A stretch of 64,000 nt of DNA from Lamellibrachia satsuma (GCA_033239005.1 BSQZ01000004.1:13578007-13642006); one strand, 5' to 3'; positions 26,137-39,550 are shown, counted from the stretch's first letter. Made by a program: numbers and translations. Notes: a model not told the origin generated them from the sequence alone.

Positions 26137-26221
26137 AAGGGGTCAGGGTTAGGGTATGGTTAGAACTCGAGGATAGCGATAGGAGGGGTTGGGTTAGGGT
26201 AGGGTTAGGTTTAGGGGGTAG
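26137..26221 (+). repeat. TTAGGG-like degenerate cluster (left arm)
   Basis: GGTCAGGGTTAGGGTATGGT and, further on, GGTTGGGTTAGGGTAGGGTT then AGGTTTAGGGGG. The motif resembles degenerate metazoan telomere repeats. It is mirrored at 29,036-29,110 as CCCTAACC-type sequence. Confidence 0.8.
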
Positions 26222-27212
26222 CGAAACGGATACGAGGGCGCCACCCTAAACGCTCCATTATATTTCGAAAAGTTTGTGTTTTGACTTCAAATCATATGAT
26301 ATTTGACCTAATTAATGTTGCCATTTGACCTAGTTCATTTGACATAATAATAATAATAATATAATTATAATAACTTTATTGTAAAAAAAAAAAAAAAATA
26401 TGGAAATACGTCTTACACTGAGGAGATAGCATAAAAACATACTTGAAATCACATTCAACCATGCAGTATGTACAGTAATAAAATCAAGTATGTAGACAGA
26501 GTAGATAATGAGTAATACCAAGTGTTATATACATTATAATCATTTGCCTTAATTAAGTTGAGATTTGACCTAATTAAGTTGACCGTGTATTTTACGGGAA
26601 GAACTGCTAAACGCGTTGCATAGTGAATGTGTTACATCCTTGGCAAACAGCTTTACATATGTGACAAAAACGCATACGTAGTTAAAAAAGACACAAAAAA
26701 TGTCACACAGTTAAAGGAAAAGGTTGTTTTGCTAAATCGTTATCTCGCCACTTCTTGCAGTCAGACGTATGTGAAGATTGGGGGTGGAGGGCATTGATGG
26801 ATGAAGAGTCAACGAACGGATGTGGATGGAGATGCAGGTGGCCAGTAATGGATGAATATTCTTGCAGAGGTAGACGAACGGCGGTCAATGTAGGGGGTAG
26901 TGGGAGGGGATGAATGAAAGGAGAGATGGGCGGTAAATAAAATGTTTGAAGATACTACGAAGGGCAATTGTGGATGGGGTGAACTGACCAGTAATGAAAG
27001 AATATTCTGGTGCATGGGGTGACTATACAGGACTGTATCCGAAGATGGTAGTGGACGGAAATGAAGATAGCGAACAGACAGGCGGACATACGTAGCTAAA
27101 CGCGTTACTACATAGCTGAATGCATTGCATACTTGGTAAAAGCGTTACATACGCAGTTAATATTGGCCTGTAATGGTTAGTGAGGTGACAATGAACACTG
27201 TAAGTGTCAGGT

Positions 27213-27460
27213 AGGTGACTTGTGCGCTCCCACTCGTCTTGTCTTTTTGACATTGGTCAGTCGCTGGACTTTGAATTCTTTGACTTGTGCGCTCCCTCTC
27301 GTTTTATTTTTTTGACATTGGTCAGTCGCTATTAGTGGACTTTGGCTTGTGTGCTGCCACTCGTTTTATCTTTTTTGACATTGATCAGTCGTTGTTGATG
27401 GACTTTGGCTTGTGCGCTTCCACTCGTCTTGTCTTTTTGATATTGGTTACACCTTCTTGC
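27213..27460 (+). repeat. ~64-70-bp tandem repeats near the palindrome centre (left)
   Basis: Four units start GACTTGTGCGCTCCCACTCG or a variant and carry GACATTGGTCAGTCGCT and GGACTTTGG. They are mirrored at about 27,850-28,097. Just inside them, a GGTTATTCAACCGACAAGAG block occurs twice (27,473 and 27,568). Confidence 0.85.
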
Positions 27461-27599
27461 AGGCTATCTAGGGTTATTCAACCGACAAGAGGTTGGGTTA
27501 CACCTTTTTCGTACCGTCGCCGCTAAAAAGCTGGTAGGATTGTTCAAACAGCACTGTCTCGATGCAGTCTGTCAGGGTTATTCAACCGACAAGAGGTTG

Positions 27600-27710
27600 G
27601 GGTTAGGCTTTTCCGTACCGCCGCCGCCACGAACACGCCGCCAAGGCGGCGGCATGCCGGCGCCGCCTTGGCGCGCGTGTTCCGTGGCGGCGGCGGTACG
27701 GAAAAGCCTA
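27600..27710. other. GC-rich centre of symmetry
   Basis: GTACCGCCGCCGCCACG on the left faces CGTGGCGGCGGCGGTAC on the right, with AAGGCGGCGGCATGCCGGCG at the middle. The centre falls at 27,654-27,656 and the two sides differ only by small indels (GAACACGCCGCC against GCGCGCGTGTTCC). No single-copy loop is present. Confidence 0.85.
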
Positions 27711-29035
27711 ACCCCAACCTCTTGTCGGTTGAATAACCCTAGACAGACTGCATCGAGACAGTGCTGTTTGAACAATCCTACCAGCTTTTTAGCGGCGACG
27801 GTACGGAAAAAGGTGTAACCCCAACCTCTTGTCGGTTGAATAACCCTAGATAGCCTGCAAGAAGGTGTAACAATATCAAAAAGACAAGACGAGTGGAAGC
27901 GCACAAGCCAAAGTCCATCAACAACGACTGATCAATGTCAAAAAAGATAAAACGAGTGGCAGCACACAAGCCAAAGTCCACTAATAGCGACTGACCAATG
28001 TCAAAAAATAAAACGAGAGGGAGCGCACAAGTCAAAGAATTCAAAGTCCAGCGACTGACCAATGTCAAAAAAGACAAGACGAGTGGGAGCGCACAAGTCA
28101 CCTACCTGACACTTACAGTGTTCATTGTCACCTCACTAACCATTACAGACCAATATTAACTGCGTATGTAACGCTTTTTACCAAGTATGCAATGCATTCA
28201 GCTATGTAGTAACGCGTTTAGCTACGTATGTCCGCCTGTCTGTTCGCTATCTTCATTTCCGTCCACTACCATCTTCGTATACAGTCCTGTATAGTCACCC
28301 CATGCACCAGAATATTCTTTCATTACTGGTCAGTTCACCCCATCCACAATTGCCCTTCGTAGTATCTTCAAACATTTTATTTACCGCCCATCTCTTCTTT
28401 CATTCATCCCCTCCCACTACCCCCTACATTGACCGCCGTTCGTCTACCTCTGCAAGAATATTCATCCATTACTGGCCACCTGCATCTCCATCCACATCCG
28501 TTCGTTGACTCTTCATCCATCAATGCCCTCCACCCCCAATCTTCACATACGTCTGACTGCAAGAAGTGGCGAAATAACGATTTAGCAAAACAACCTTTTC
28601 CTTTAACTGTGTGACATTTTTTGTGTCTTTTTTTAACTACGTATGCGTTTTTGTCACATATGTAAAGCTGTTTGCCAAGGATATAACACATTCACTATGC
28701 AACGCGTTTAGCAGTTCTTCCCGTAAAATACACGGTCAACTTAATTAGGTCAAATCTCAACTTAATTAAGGCAAATGATTATAATGTATATAACACTTGG
28801 TATTACTCATTATCTACTCTGTCTACATACTTGATTTTATTACTGTACATACTGCATGGTTGAATGTGATTTCAAGTATTATAATTATATTATTATTATT
28901 ATTATTATGTCAAATGAACTAGGTCAAATGGCAACATTAATTAGGTCAAATATCATATGATTTGAAGTCAAAACACAAACTTTTCGAAATATAATGGAGC
29001 GTTTAGGGTGGCGCCCTCGTATCCGTTTCGCTACC

Positions 29036-29110
29036 CCCTAAACCTAACCCTACCCTAACCCAACCCCTCCTATCGCTATCCTCGAGTTCTAACCATACCC
29101 TAACCCTGAC
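29036..29110 (-). repeat. CCCTAA-like degenerate cluster (right arm)
   Basis: CCCCCTAAACCTAACCCTAC and similar runs: the mirror image of 26,137-26,221. Confidence 0.8.
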
Positions 29111-30424
29111 CCCTTCCTAGCGAAACGGACGTTGGAGCCTGCACCAGACACTGACAGCTATTGCGTCATGGGGAACCGTGTCTACTGCAAGGCATGTGCT
29201 TTTCCTGCAGCTAGATTTTTACTTCCCATTACGTAAGCGATTTCTTGACGACTGCACTCTCGTCCGGCGTTTTTATCTCGCTCCAGGAGTAACCCTTGTG
29301 CAAACTGGATCTTTTGAAATTAATGAGCAGTGACGTTTTTTCTATACCAGCTATCATGTACTTAGTAACAATGTATCAAATGTCATTAACTAACCAAATT
29401 ACGGACACATATGAATGTAGGGGCAATGTATGGAGTTGCTCTTAGGGACAGTCAGACGGAGGTAAATGGTGGAAGTGGTGACCAGTAATGGAAAAAAAGG
29501 TCAACGGATGGTACATGCTGTGGAGACAGCGCTGTGTATGCCATTGGAAGAATAGCTAAACGCGTTACTACATAGTGAATGTGTTACACACTTATAAAAC
29601 AGCGTTACATGTGTGACAAACCGAATTAGCTAAGATTGGTAAAATGTCACGCAGTTAAATAAAAATACACAAAAATGTCACAACAAAAGAAAATAACAGG
29701 TCACGCAGTTAAAGAAAATGACTGCGAAATGTCTCGCAGTTAAAGAAAATACCAATTGTCTCATCGTGTGTGTCTACCGGCGGGAGTATACACATTTTAA
29801 AAGCATGCAACAATGTTTCCATTCACGAGACTACCAATGAAACACGAATACTAAAATAGTTGCTGATGTCATTGCAGTCGTTGCGCATTCTTTTTTATTT
29901 TTTCTTTCATACACCCAGTCAAGAAAATTACAGCCTAATTTAATCTCTTTGACAAATTCGCAATTAACTCTGAATTAAGTGCTCGCTTAACAGTAGGTAT
30001 TACAGGATAGTTCACAGTCGTGTTACCCAGGTGTCTAAAAAGGCCTGCAGTAACTATTCCAGTCACTAGCCTGAGAACACATCCTAGAGTATCGTAGCAC
30101 TAACAAGACAACTTGGTTCACCAAAGGTTTAAAACGTGCTGGGGTCAAGAAAAAGAGGCTGTATACAGCATTTGTTATATCTATATATTCTGAATCTGCG
30201 CATATGTACAAAACTTACAAAAGCAAATTAACAATTATGTTAAGACCCACTAAAACAGCACTATAGAAAAACAATGTTAAAGGTACCTGGAATTGGATTT
30301 AATTTTTTGTTGTTGGTACAAATGGTGGTCCAAATCTAGCAAAACATATTTCATTGTCTGATAAGTATGTGTATATTTAATGCAATCAACGAAGAGCATG
30401 CAAAAATACAAATACAACATGTGA

Positions 30425-30987
30425 CAGGACAGAATGTGATGGAGGGGATCGAAAGGAAGAGTTATTCTGCAGCAGTGATAGAGGGGGTGAGGAAGAGAGC
30501 GAGGGTGTTTGTGGGGGATTCGATAGTTAGGAAGACCGACAGAGTCTTAAACAAGGGAGATGATGTGGTGGTCTGCTTGCCTGGAGCCAAAATAGAGGCG
30601 ATAACTGAGAGGGTAAAAAACATCGTAGGCTCGGGTAAGGGTGGATCTGTTTTAGTACATGTAGGGACAAATAACGTAGAGAGGGAGGGTACAACTGCCA
30701 TAGTTAGGAAATATAGGCAGTTGGTCAGAACACTAAAACAGACGCGGGTTGAGCAGGTAATACTGTCAGGGATTTTACCTGTGATGGGCAGGAGGGGTCA
30801 TAAATATCGAAATTGTCGGGGGATGGCAATTAACATGTTAGTCCAGAGGCTGTGTAGGGAAGAGGAAGTTGGATTTGTGGATTTATGGGAAAGTTTTGTT
30901 GGGAGGGGTGATATGTACATGAAGGATGGGCTTCATTTAAGTGGAAAGGGGCGGCAGTATTCGCGGACAAACTTTCAGCAGCAGTAG
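30425..30987 (+). pseudogene. CR1 ORF1 fragment with SGNH/GDSL esterase-like domain
   Basis: The LINE part of the frame begins at about GQNVMEGIERK; the apparent start Met at 30,367 belongs to palindrome sequence, so the true N-terminus is missing. Visible motifs are VFVGDSIVRK (block I Ser), LVHVGTNNV (block III, G-x-N), and DLWESF...KDGLHLSGKG (block V, D-x-x-H). These are the catalytic blocks of the esterase domain known from CR1-clade ORF1 proteins, thought to help RNA binding or membrane association. The frame ends at TNFQQQ, a little early after the esterase domain, so the C-terminus may also be altered. Confidence 0.85.
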
Positions 30988-31064
30988 ATAGCGACTTGGG
31001 TACAATGACAAATATTTTTGGAAGTAAACATTCTTTAAACTAGAAGTGCAGGGGTTACCTAGAG

Positions 31065-33885
31065 GTGTCTCAAGCAGAACAAGAGACCACTAGCACAGAT
31101 AAACCAATATCAAATCATCCGAAAAACATCTCTGAAAAAGGTTATAGATGCGTATGTTTAAATGCAAGGAGCATAGTAAATAAGAAAAACGAATTAAACA
31201 TTATGGTAGAAGATATTGACCCTCACATAATTGGTATAACTGAATCATGGGCCAACATAGATATAACAGATGCTGAATTAGGACTGACAGGATACGTAAT
31301 GTTTAGGAAAGATCGAATAGGAAGAAGGGGCGGGGAGTTATTTTATATGTTAAAGAATCTATTCAGGCTTATGAAATGAAACTAGAAAGGGAAGCAGATT
31401 GCGATGAAGCTGTTTGGTGCAAAATTGTTTCAGGAAATTCAAAATTAACTGTTGGATTAGTTTACCGAAGTCCAAACATAAACGAAGAGGACAACACAAA
31501 AATAAAAAACGCTATAAAGGAAGTTAGTAAAGGGGAATGTATCATAATGGGAGATTTTAACCATGGACACATACAATGGAATTCTCTAGAGAGCACAGGG
31601 ATTGAGGATCAACAATTTCTATGTTTAATCCAGGATAGCTTTCTTACTCAGCACGTACTAGAACCAACCAGGGGAGAAAATGTATTAGATATAGTTTTGT
31701 CATCACAAAAGAATTAGTGGACAATGTAAAAATATTTGAACCATTGGGTAATAGTGACCATAATCAAATACATTTTGACATCAATGTAAAATCAGAAAGT
31801 AAAAATAAGAAAACGTACAAGAGAAACTTCCACAAAGGTAACTACAAAGATATGAGAAAATACTTAGCACAGCTAGATTGGAATAACATGCTGATGAATA
31901 AGACTGCAATTGAATGTTGGAATATTCTAAAATATGAAATTGAGAGTATCATTGATAAATTTGTTCCCTTCCGAAAACAAGGAAAACGGTGTAGAAAGAA
32001 ACACGTGTCAAAAGAGGCAATTAGAAAAATAATGCTAAAACAAACTATGTGGAGGGTTTATAGGCGTACCAGAAAGGAAGAAGACTATGCAAAATACAAA
32101 GAGGCACTTAATGCAGCTACAACTGAAATCAGACAATCTAAAAGAAGCTATGAGCAAAAACTGGCATGTAACATAAAAACTGACAGCAAGAGTTTTTATG
32201 CATATGTCAGGAGTAAACAAAACGTACAAGACAAGGTTGGACCTCTAGAAGACAGTGCTGGAAATATAATATCACAGGGGTTTTTAATGGCGGAAGACCT
32301 AAATGGTTACTTCAGTTCAGTGTTTACAAAAGAAGATATTAGTTCATTACCAGTTGCTGATGCTAAATTTCAGGGGACTAAATCTGACTATTTAGGACCG
32401 TTAGTTGTAACTCCAGAATTGGTAGCTAGGAAAATAAAGGCAATGAAGGATAACAAATCACCGGGAGTGGATGGGATTCCTCCAAAATTACTAATGGAAA
32501 CAGTAGATCAAATCAGTATACCACTTGCAAGAGTATTCAACTTGTCATTAAAAGAGGGAGTTGTTCCGTTTGAATGGAAAGAAGCAAACATCATACCATT
32601 ATTTAAAAAGGGTTCGAGAAATAAGTCAGAGAATTACAGACCAGTGAGTTTAACGTCAGTGATTTGTAAATTATTAGAAAGGTTAATTAAAGACCATATG
32701 GTGGACTTCCTCGTTAAGCATAAATTATTAAATTCATCTCAACATGGATTCCTTAAAGCGAGGTCATGCTTAACAAATGTGTTATGTTTTTTGGAAGAAA
32801 TCACTAAGTGGATAGACGAGGGATCGCCAGTAGATATTATCTACTTAGATTTTCAGAAAGCTTTTGACAAAGTGCCACATCAAAGATTGCTACTTAAATT
32901 AAAAGCCCATGGTATCGGGGATAGCATAACTGACTGGATAGAACAATGGCTGACTGACAGAAGACAACGAGTTGTAGTAGATGGCGAAGTTTCAAATTGG
33001 AAATCGGTTTTGAGTGGGGTACCTCAAGGATCAGTATTAGGACCTATATTATTCTTAATTTATATCAATGACTTGGACGACAGTATAACAAGTAACGTAC
33101 TGAAATTTGCGGACGACACAAAACTGTTTAGAAAGGTTAATACTGATGGTGATAAACAACATTTATCTGAGAAATGGCAGATGCTGTTCAATTTTGGGAA
33201 ATGTAAATGCCTACATACAGGACATGGGAACTTGAATGTAAACTATAAAATGGGAGCTACTGTTCTTGGTACTACTGTAAAAGAAAAGGACTTAGGAGTT
33301 ACAATAAGCGCTGATATGAAAGTTTCAGAGCAGTGTGGTATTGCAGCTTCAAAGGGTAATCAAATTCTTGGATTGATTAGAAGAAACATAACATACAAGG
33401 GAAAAAAGTTAATTATACCTCTTTATAAAGCAATAGTTAGACCTCATTTAGAATACTGTATACAAGCATGGAGACCATATCGTAAGAAGGATATAGATAC
33501 GCTTGAACGCATACAAAGGAGAGCAACTAAAATGATTCCAGAACTTAGAGACCTTAGTTATGAAGAACGCCTGAAAGAATGTGGTTTAACAACTCTAGAG
33601 ACAAGGAGGTTAAGAGGAGATCAGATTGAAGTTTTTAAGATATTGAATGGGTATGAAAATATTGATAGAAATATGTTTTTCTCACTCAAGAAGGATAGCA
33701 GAACTAGAGGACATGAGGTAAAATTAGTAAAGGATCAATGTAGATTGGACATCAGGAAGCACTCGTTCTCACAGAGGACAGTAAATGAATGGAACAAACT
33801 GTCTACATATTGTGTAACTGCTAGCAGCGTGAATATGTTTAAAAACAAGGTTGACACATATATCAGAAGGGCGGGTTATAAGTAG
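31065..33885 (+). pseudogene. CR1 ORF2 (endonuclease + reverse transcriptase), frameshifted
   Basis: Three frames together make one ORF2. The first (31,065-31,379) has the endonuclease start: CVCLNARSIVNKKNEL and IIGITESWAN. The second (to 31,717) has GLVYRSP, IIMGDFNH and LDIVLSS. The third (31,717-33,885, 722 residues) has SDHNQI, then the reverse transcriptase: KSPGVDGIP, IPLFKKGSRNKSENYRPVSL, DFQKAFDKVPH, GVPQGSVLGPILFLIYINDL and the catalytic FADDTKLF, then the CR1-type C-terminal region up to YIRRAGYK. The breaks lie near 31,350-31,380 and 31,716. The reverse transcriptase catalytic residues are intact. A small deletion is likely after FADDTKLFRKVN, where the usual spacer is short. Confidence 0.93.
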
Positions 33886-34499
33886 GTGAACATTGTTGGA
33901 CTCTCGATAAGCCAATGGCTTCCTTGTCCACTTGCCATCTGGGCCTTTGGCTTGGATGGCAAATCTTGTTAAATCTTGTTAAATCTCTTGTGATAAACTA
34001 ATATTTAGGTTTCAAGAATGGTGTGTGTAGTAGCTAAAAGGTTGATTCCATAGATACAGTAGAACCAGTTACAAAAAAAGCACCCGTTGGAAACAGCCAC
34101 CCCTTAAACCCCGTGTTTTTGTCAGATCTACACATTTGTACATCTCACCAGCCTCTGTAATCAGATCAGTTTATCTTGGTCACATGGGTGGCCTATTTAG
34201 AAGACTCTAATATGTATGTAGTTTTTTCATCATCCATTTTTTTTTATGTTATTAAAGCATTTCGCCAGTTTTCAGTTGAGGGTATTGGAATATAAAAAAA
34301 TATATGGTTATGTATTTATATGATAATACAATTAAAATAAATATGATATGAACTGGATGAAGCTGATATACCCTGCTATATTTATATTATACATGGATCC
34401 CAAGTTCACGGATGTTTGTGTATGAAATATACAGAAACAATATGCGATACCAGGCCACTTTGGAAGTAGAATATAATACACAACATATGCAATACAACA

Positions 34500-35033
<534 letters not shown>

Positions 35034-36014
35034 TACTTCAATACCGCAGGAAACCTAAGAACGATTTTATTTTCCAACAAATATTCACATAACTGCTTGA
35101 TTATTTTTAACCAAACATGCCATAACTTTCTAAGAAAAATTTAAAATTGTGTCAGTTTTAACAGGATGTCGGTTAAATTCCAGACTTGTCAACATTTATT
35201 GTTTGGGTGACTGCTTTTATACTTCTAGTTGATAAGATACAAGGTGAACGGTTTAATTTCGATACGCCACCATAAAAGGGTATCATATGACCAGATACCC
35301 GGTGCGGCAATCTTTTATACATTCAATAAAAATGGTACAGCAAAAATGACACATGGTTTAGAAAATGGTAGAGAAATGTCATACAGTTTAAAAAATTACA
35401 GACACAGGGCTAACGCCATGATGTTATGACGCTCGTATATCCAGTTAGCAAATTAAAGTGTACCACAATTAACTAAGATTAGTCATACAATGCAAGTGTA
35501 CCAAAACAAACATAAACTATAGATGCAGTTCTTACAACGATGCAGGTTGTTACATCGATCGTAACAGCGCTAGCCGCACCCCGTTCGTTGCTAAGGCAAC
35601 CGGAGTCCACAGTCCACGGTCCACTCGTTCGTCTATACTGATGTACTTACCTCGCCCAGTGTTTTAAAATAGCTCTCTGCTATAGCGCGCCCCGATAGGC
35701 GTGGTATTACAATAATAATTCATAATCATATTATGTAATACTTGTAGTGATTTTGTTTATATTACTATATTCTGACGATTATGTTCATAATTAATTGTTT
35801 TGTACTTCTTGCATTGTTTGGTTAGTTATAACAAATATATTATAATCATACGCAGAGTTTGTTCTTTTCTTCACAGAACCTAGCTTAGATAGATTTAAGT
35901 GCAAATGACCGGCTTATCGTTAAACTTGTTCAGACTTGCATACGTCCAGTGCGCAAACCAACGCTTTAACAACAATGCTAATATCACTACAGAAAACCGT
36001 GTTATTTATCACGC

Positions 36015-36850
36015 GCATTTCCTGAGTACCTTAGCATACAGGTGAATGTGGTAAATACTTAGTTTCAATGCGTTAACATGCAACTAAATGCGATAAATAC
36101 TTAGTTAAAAAGCGTTACCATACAGCTAAATGTGGTAATTCCTTAGTTAAACAGCAGTAACATACAGCTAAATATGGTAATTTCTTAGCTAAAAACGTTA
36201 ACACGCAGCTAAATGCGGTAATTACTTAGCTTAAAAGCGTTAACATACAACTAAATGTGGTAATTATTTAGGTAAAAAGCGCTAACATACAGCTAAATGT
36301 GGTCATTTATTAGCTAAACAGTTTTAACATATGTGGTAATTACTTAACTTAAAAGCGTTAACTTGCAACTAAATATGGTACTTACTTAGCTAAAAATGCT
36401 AATTACTTAGCTAAAAGTTGTATTTGCTTAGCTTAAAACCGTTAACATGCAGGTAAATATGGTAAATAATTAGCGTAAAATCGCTAACATACAGCTAAAT
36501 GTGGTAATTTCTTAGCTTAAAAGCGTTAACCTACAGCTAAATGCGGTATTTACTTAGCTAAACTCATTAACATGTAGCTGTATTTGGTACTTACTTAGCT
36601 TAAAAGCGTTAAGGTACAACTAAAAGTGATATTTACTTTGCGAAAACAAACTTAACATAGAATGTGGTATATACTTAGCTAAATAGCGTTAACATACAAT
36701 TAAAAGTGATACTTAATATGCTAAAAGCGTTAGCACACAGACAAGCGTGGCAATTACGTAGCTAAACTGTGGTAAGATACAAATAAAAGTGACATTTACT
36801 TAACATGTTAACAGGCAGATAAATGTGGTAAACACTTAGCTTAAAAGCAT
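36015..36850 (-). repeat. ~42-bp tandem array, right arm
   Basis: The mirror image of 21,380-22,205. Recurring core: GCTAAATGTGGTAATTACTT then AGCTTAAAAGCGTTAACATACA. Confidence 0.85.
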
Positions 36851-37841
36851 TACATACGTAACTAAGGGTGACATAATACATACAAAAGCGGTATTTTCTT
36901 AGACAAATCGGTACTCTTTCTCATTACTCGTGCTATGTATGATTCATACGATAACCAATACCCTAAATATGTTAGATGTACGCATACAGGTCAACTAGTT
37001 GATGCATACACAGCTGTTTTTATTATTTATGCAGACAGGACGTCACGTGGTCTACTCTTCTTAGAGAAACGACAAAAATAACAATAATGAAACCCGATTT
37101 TCATCATAGCTGGCATCGAATAAATTACTGCATAGCATTGTGCAAATGACGGGCTTATCTTTCAACGTGTTCAGACTTGCATACATCCAGTGGGCGAACC
37201 AGCGCTTTAACTACAGCGCTAATATGACTACATATAGCCAGGTTATTTAAAACGCGCATTTCCCGAGTACCAAAATCCACTAGTCAGCTGTTAGTATCGC
37301 CTTAATGCGATACAAATAAAAGTGACATTTACTTAACATGTTAACAGGCAGATAAATGTGGTAAACACTTAGCTTAAAAGCATTACATACGTAACTAAGG
37401 GTGACATAATACATATAAAAGCGGTATTTTCTTAGACAAATCGGTACTCTTTCTCATTACTCGTGCTATGTATGATTCATACGATAACCAATACCCTAAA
37501 TATGTTAGATGTACGCATACAGGTCAACTCGTTGATGCATACACAGCTGTTTTTATTATTTATGCAGACAGGACGTCACGTGGTCAACTCTTCTTAGAGA
37601 AACGACAAAAATAACAATAATGAAACCCGATTTTCATCATAGCTGGCATCGAATAAATTACTGCATAGCATTGTGCAAATGACGGGCTTATCTTTCAACG
37701 TGTTCAGGCTTGCATACATCCAGTGGGCGAACCAGCGCTTTAACTACAGCGCTAATATGACTACATATAGCCAGGTTATTTAAAACGCGCATTTCCCGAG
37801 TACCAAAATCCACTAGTCAGCTGTTAGTATCGCCTTAATGC
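36776..37841. repeat. 533-bp tandem duplication, right arm only
   Basis: Copy 1 (36,776-37,308) and copy 2 (37,309-37,841) both begin GATACAAATAAAAGTGACAT and end CGCCTTAATGC. They are almost identical (for example TACAAAAGCG against TATAAAAGCG, GTCTACTC against GTCAACTC). The left arm has one copy only, so this arose after the palindrome. Confidence 0.92.
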
Positions 37842-38721
37842 GTCCTTTCGGGAACGCGGCAGAGCGGTGTCATATTACGGAATACAACACGACCGCATTC
37901 CTAACATGGTATGTAGCCCACTGCATTCCACGAAACGGGAGCATATACCCTAACCGCAACGTCAGCGGTATGTCCTGCGAGCATCTACCCATCTCCCACC
38001 AGATGGACACACGAGCCATTCATCCTCCTTACTTCATTAATCATCCACGATTTTTATGAAACTCACACGCATAACTTTTATGAAACTATAACCGACGAAT
38101 CGCAGCTCTTTACACCATTCACCGCTAACGTACTGAACCCTGATTGATTAGCTCTCTTATTCTTTGATACCGTACTCAATAACCGCCACGTCAGAGATAT
38201 GTGGAGTTTTCCCTAGGTTTTCATTGAATTTAGAATAAAAATAAAAATAAAAATTAAACGCCACGTCAGCGATATGTGGGTTTTTCCCAATGTCTATTTT
38301 TAGTAACCACCGCTCGTGCTCCGACTGCACACCTCCTACAGTCGCTAGGGGGCGCTGCGTATGGTTTGTGGTGTTCCTACAATCGTCAGGGGGGCGCTCT
38401 GATTGGCTGCGCGCGCAACCGGAAGTCGTTCAGACACATGGGCACCGGAATTGCTTGGTCAGATGTCTATATCTACTACTCACGTGGTTCACGTCGTGCA
38501 AGCAGTAATTAAACATTAACAGTGTCAGTAAATAGCCCATGTAAATAAAATAAAAAATTACAACTGTTTGCTCTTTTCAATATGCAATCCAACTCGTCAA
38601 TCATAAACAGTATGGTCTGTCAACTCTAATCTCCGGGTATGATTTGATGTTCATAATCATCATTTAAATGAGAGCAGTACAGTTATAGCTGCGTTATAGC
38701 TGCATAACTCTATGTTATAAC

Positions 38722-38757
38722 TTTCAGAGCAGTGTGATATTGCAGCTTCAAAGGGTA
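38722..38757 (+). mobile_element. 36-bp CR1 fragment beside the palindrome
   Basis: It matches 33,323-33,358 within ORF2 of the CR1 element with one mismatch (TTTCAGAGCAGTGTG then A/G then TATTGCAGCTTC and so on). It is an isolated scrap; flanking sequence does not match. Confidence 0.75.
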
Positions 38758-38759
38758 GT

Positions 38760-39550
38760 CATTCCTCGTAAATGTTTTCAAATGGCAAGCAAAACAACTA
38801 CGCAGACGTATGCGTTACAAAGTCTCATTTCAGCGACATTAATCACCTCTAGCTGCGCGGTGTCCATTTATTATTTATTAAACGTGTCTTTCGCAGTCGC
38901 GATATCCAACTTGTGCTCTAATGCCCGCTTACAAAGCTTTCTTTCAATTATTGCTCTGTGTAGTTTGCTCCACTGGGTTTTATTTTTTGCGATCCGAAAC
39001 AGCTGCTCCTGGTCAGCCTTTGTTTTTAGCCGCATATGGATCAGCTGCAGGTCGGTATCAAGGGTGCCGGGCGACTGGTTCTGGGTCGGCCGCGATATCT
39101 ACTGAGTCCATCCGTTTGGAACTATGCGGACATTGTTAGCTTTGTGGGCGCCGTCTCATCCAAGCGTAGGACGTGGCCGAAGAGGCGTCATCGTATGTCT
39201 ATCACATATGTGCTTATTTGACGGCACTGACACCGTTCATACAACTTCATTGTAAATGGTGTACATTTACAATCTAAAATACCATTCCATGGGATAGTAG
39301 TATGCTCAGGTGGGTGATTTGTAAACCCCCGCGCATAATGTTATAATCATATTAATTAAAAGAACAAAACAAAATCAGCTCAAGGAAAACTTTTAACTGT
39401 TTAGTATTAGTATACTATTAGTACAGTATTAGTATAGTATTAGTGCATTGTACGTATGTGTATGGTTAATGTGCATCAATCAGTAGCAGTTCAATGAGCC
39501 CTCAGAGGATTAATGAAAAGCATCACTGTTTTGTGTGCTTCCTCTTGTTC
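38760..39550. other. Unrecognised stretch
   Basis: Overlapping open frames (38,734-39,105 and 39,036-39,221) have no domain I recognise and no start or splice context. The rest is AT-rich with an AGTATTAGTATA direct repeat near 39,401-39,445. Confidence 0.4.

Larger units (their letters stand above)
30425..33988 (+). mobile_element. CR1-type LINE, 5'-truncated, inserted in the right arm
   Basis: The insertion is 3,564 bp, flanked by the target duplication TGTGA (30,420-30,424 and 33,989-33,993). The left arm has the empty site: its mirror reads TACAACATGTGATAAACTAA with a single TGTGA (24,830-24,834 on the opposite strand). The element carries the end of ORF1 (SGNH esterase-like), ORF2 (endonuclease and reverse transcriptase), a short 3' UTR, and a 10-bp tail repeat (TTAAATCTTG) of about two copies in place of a poly-A tail, which is usual for CR1/L2-group LINEs. 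ORF2 is frameshifted, so the copy cannot move by itself. Confidence 0.93.

Noticed and set aside
26137..26221. A true telomere or chromosome end
   Set aside because: The units are irregular, short in total, and flanked by ordinary sequence on both sides within the palindrome arm.
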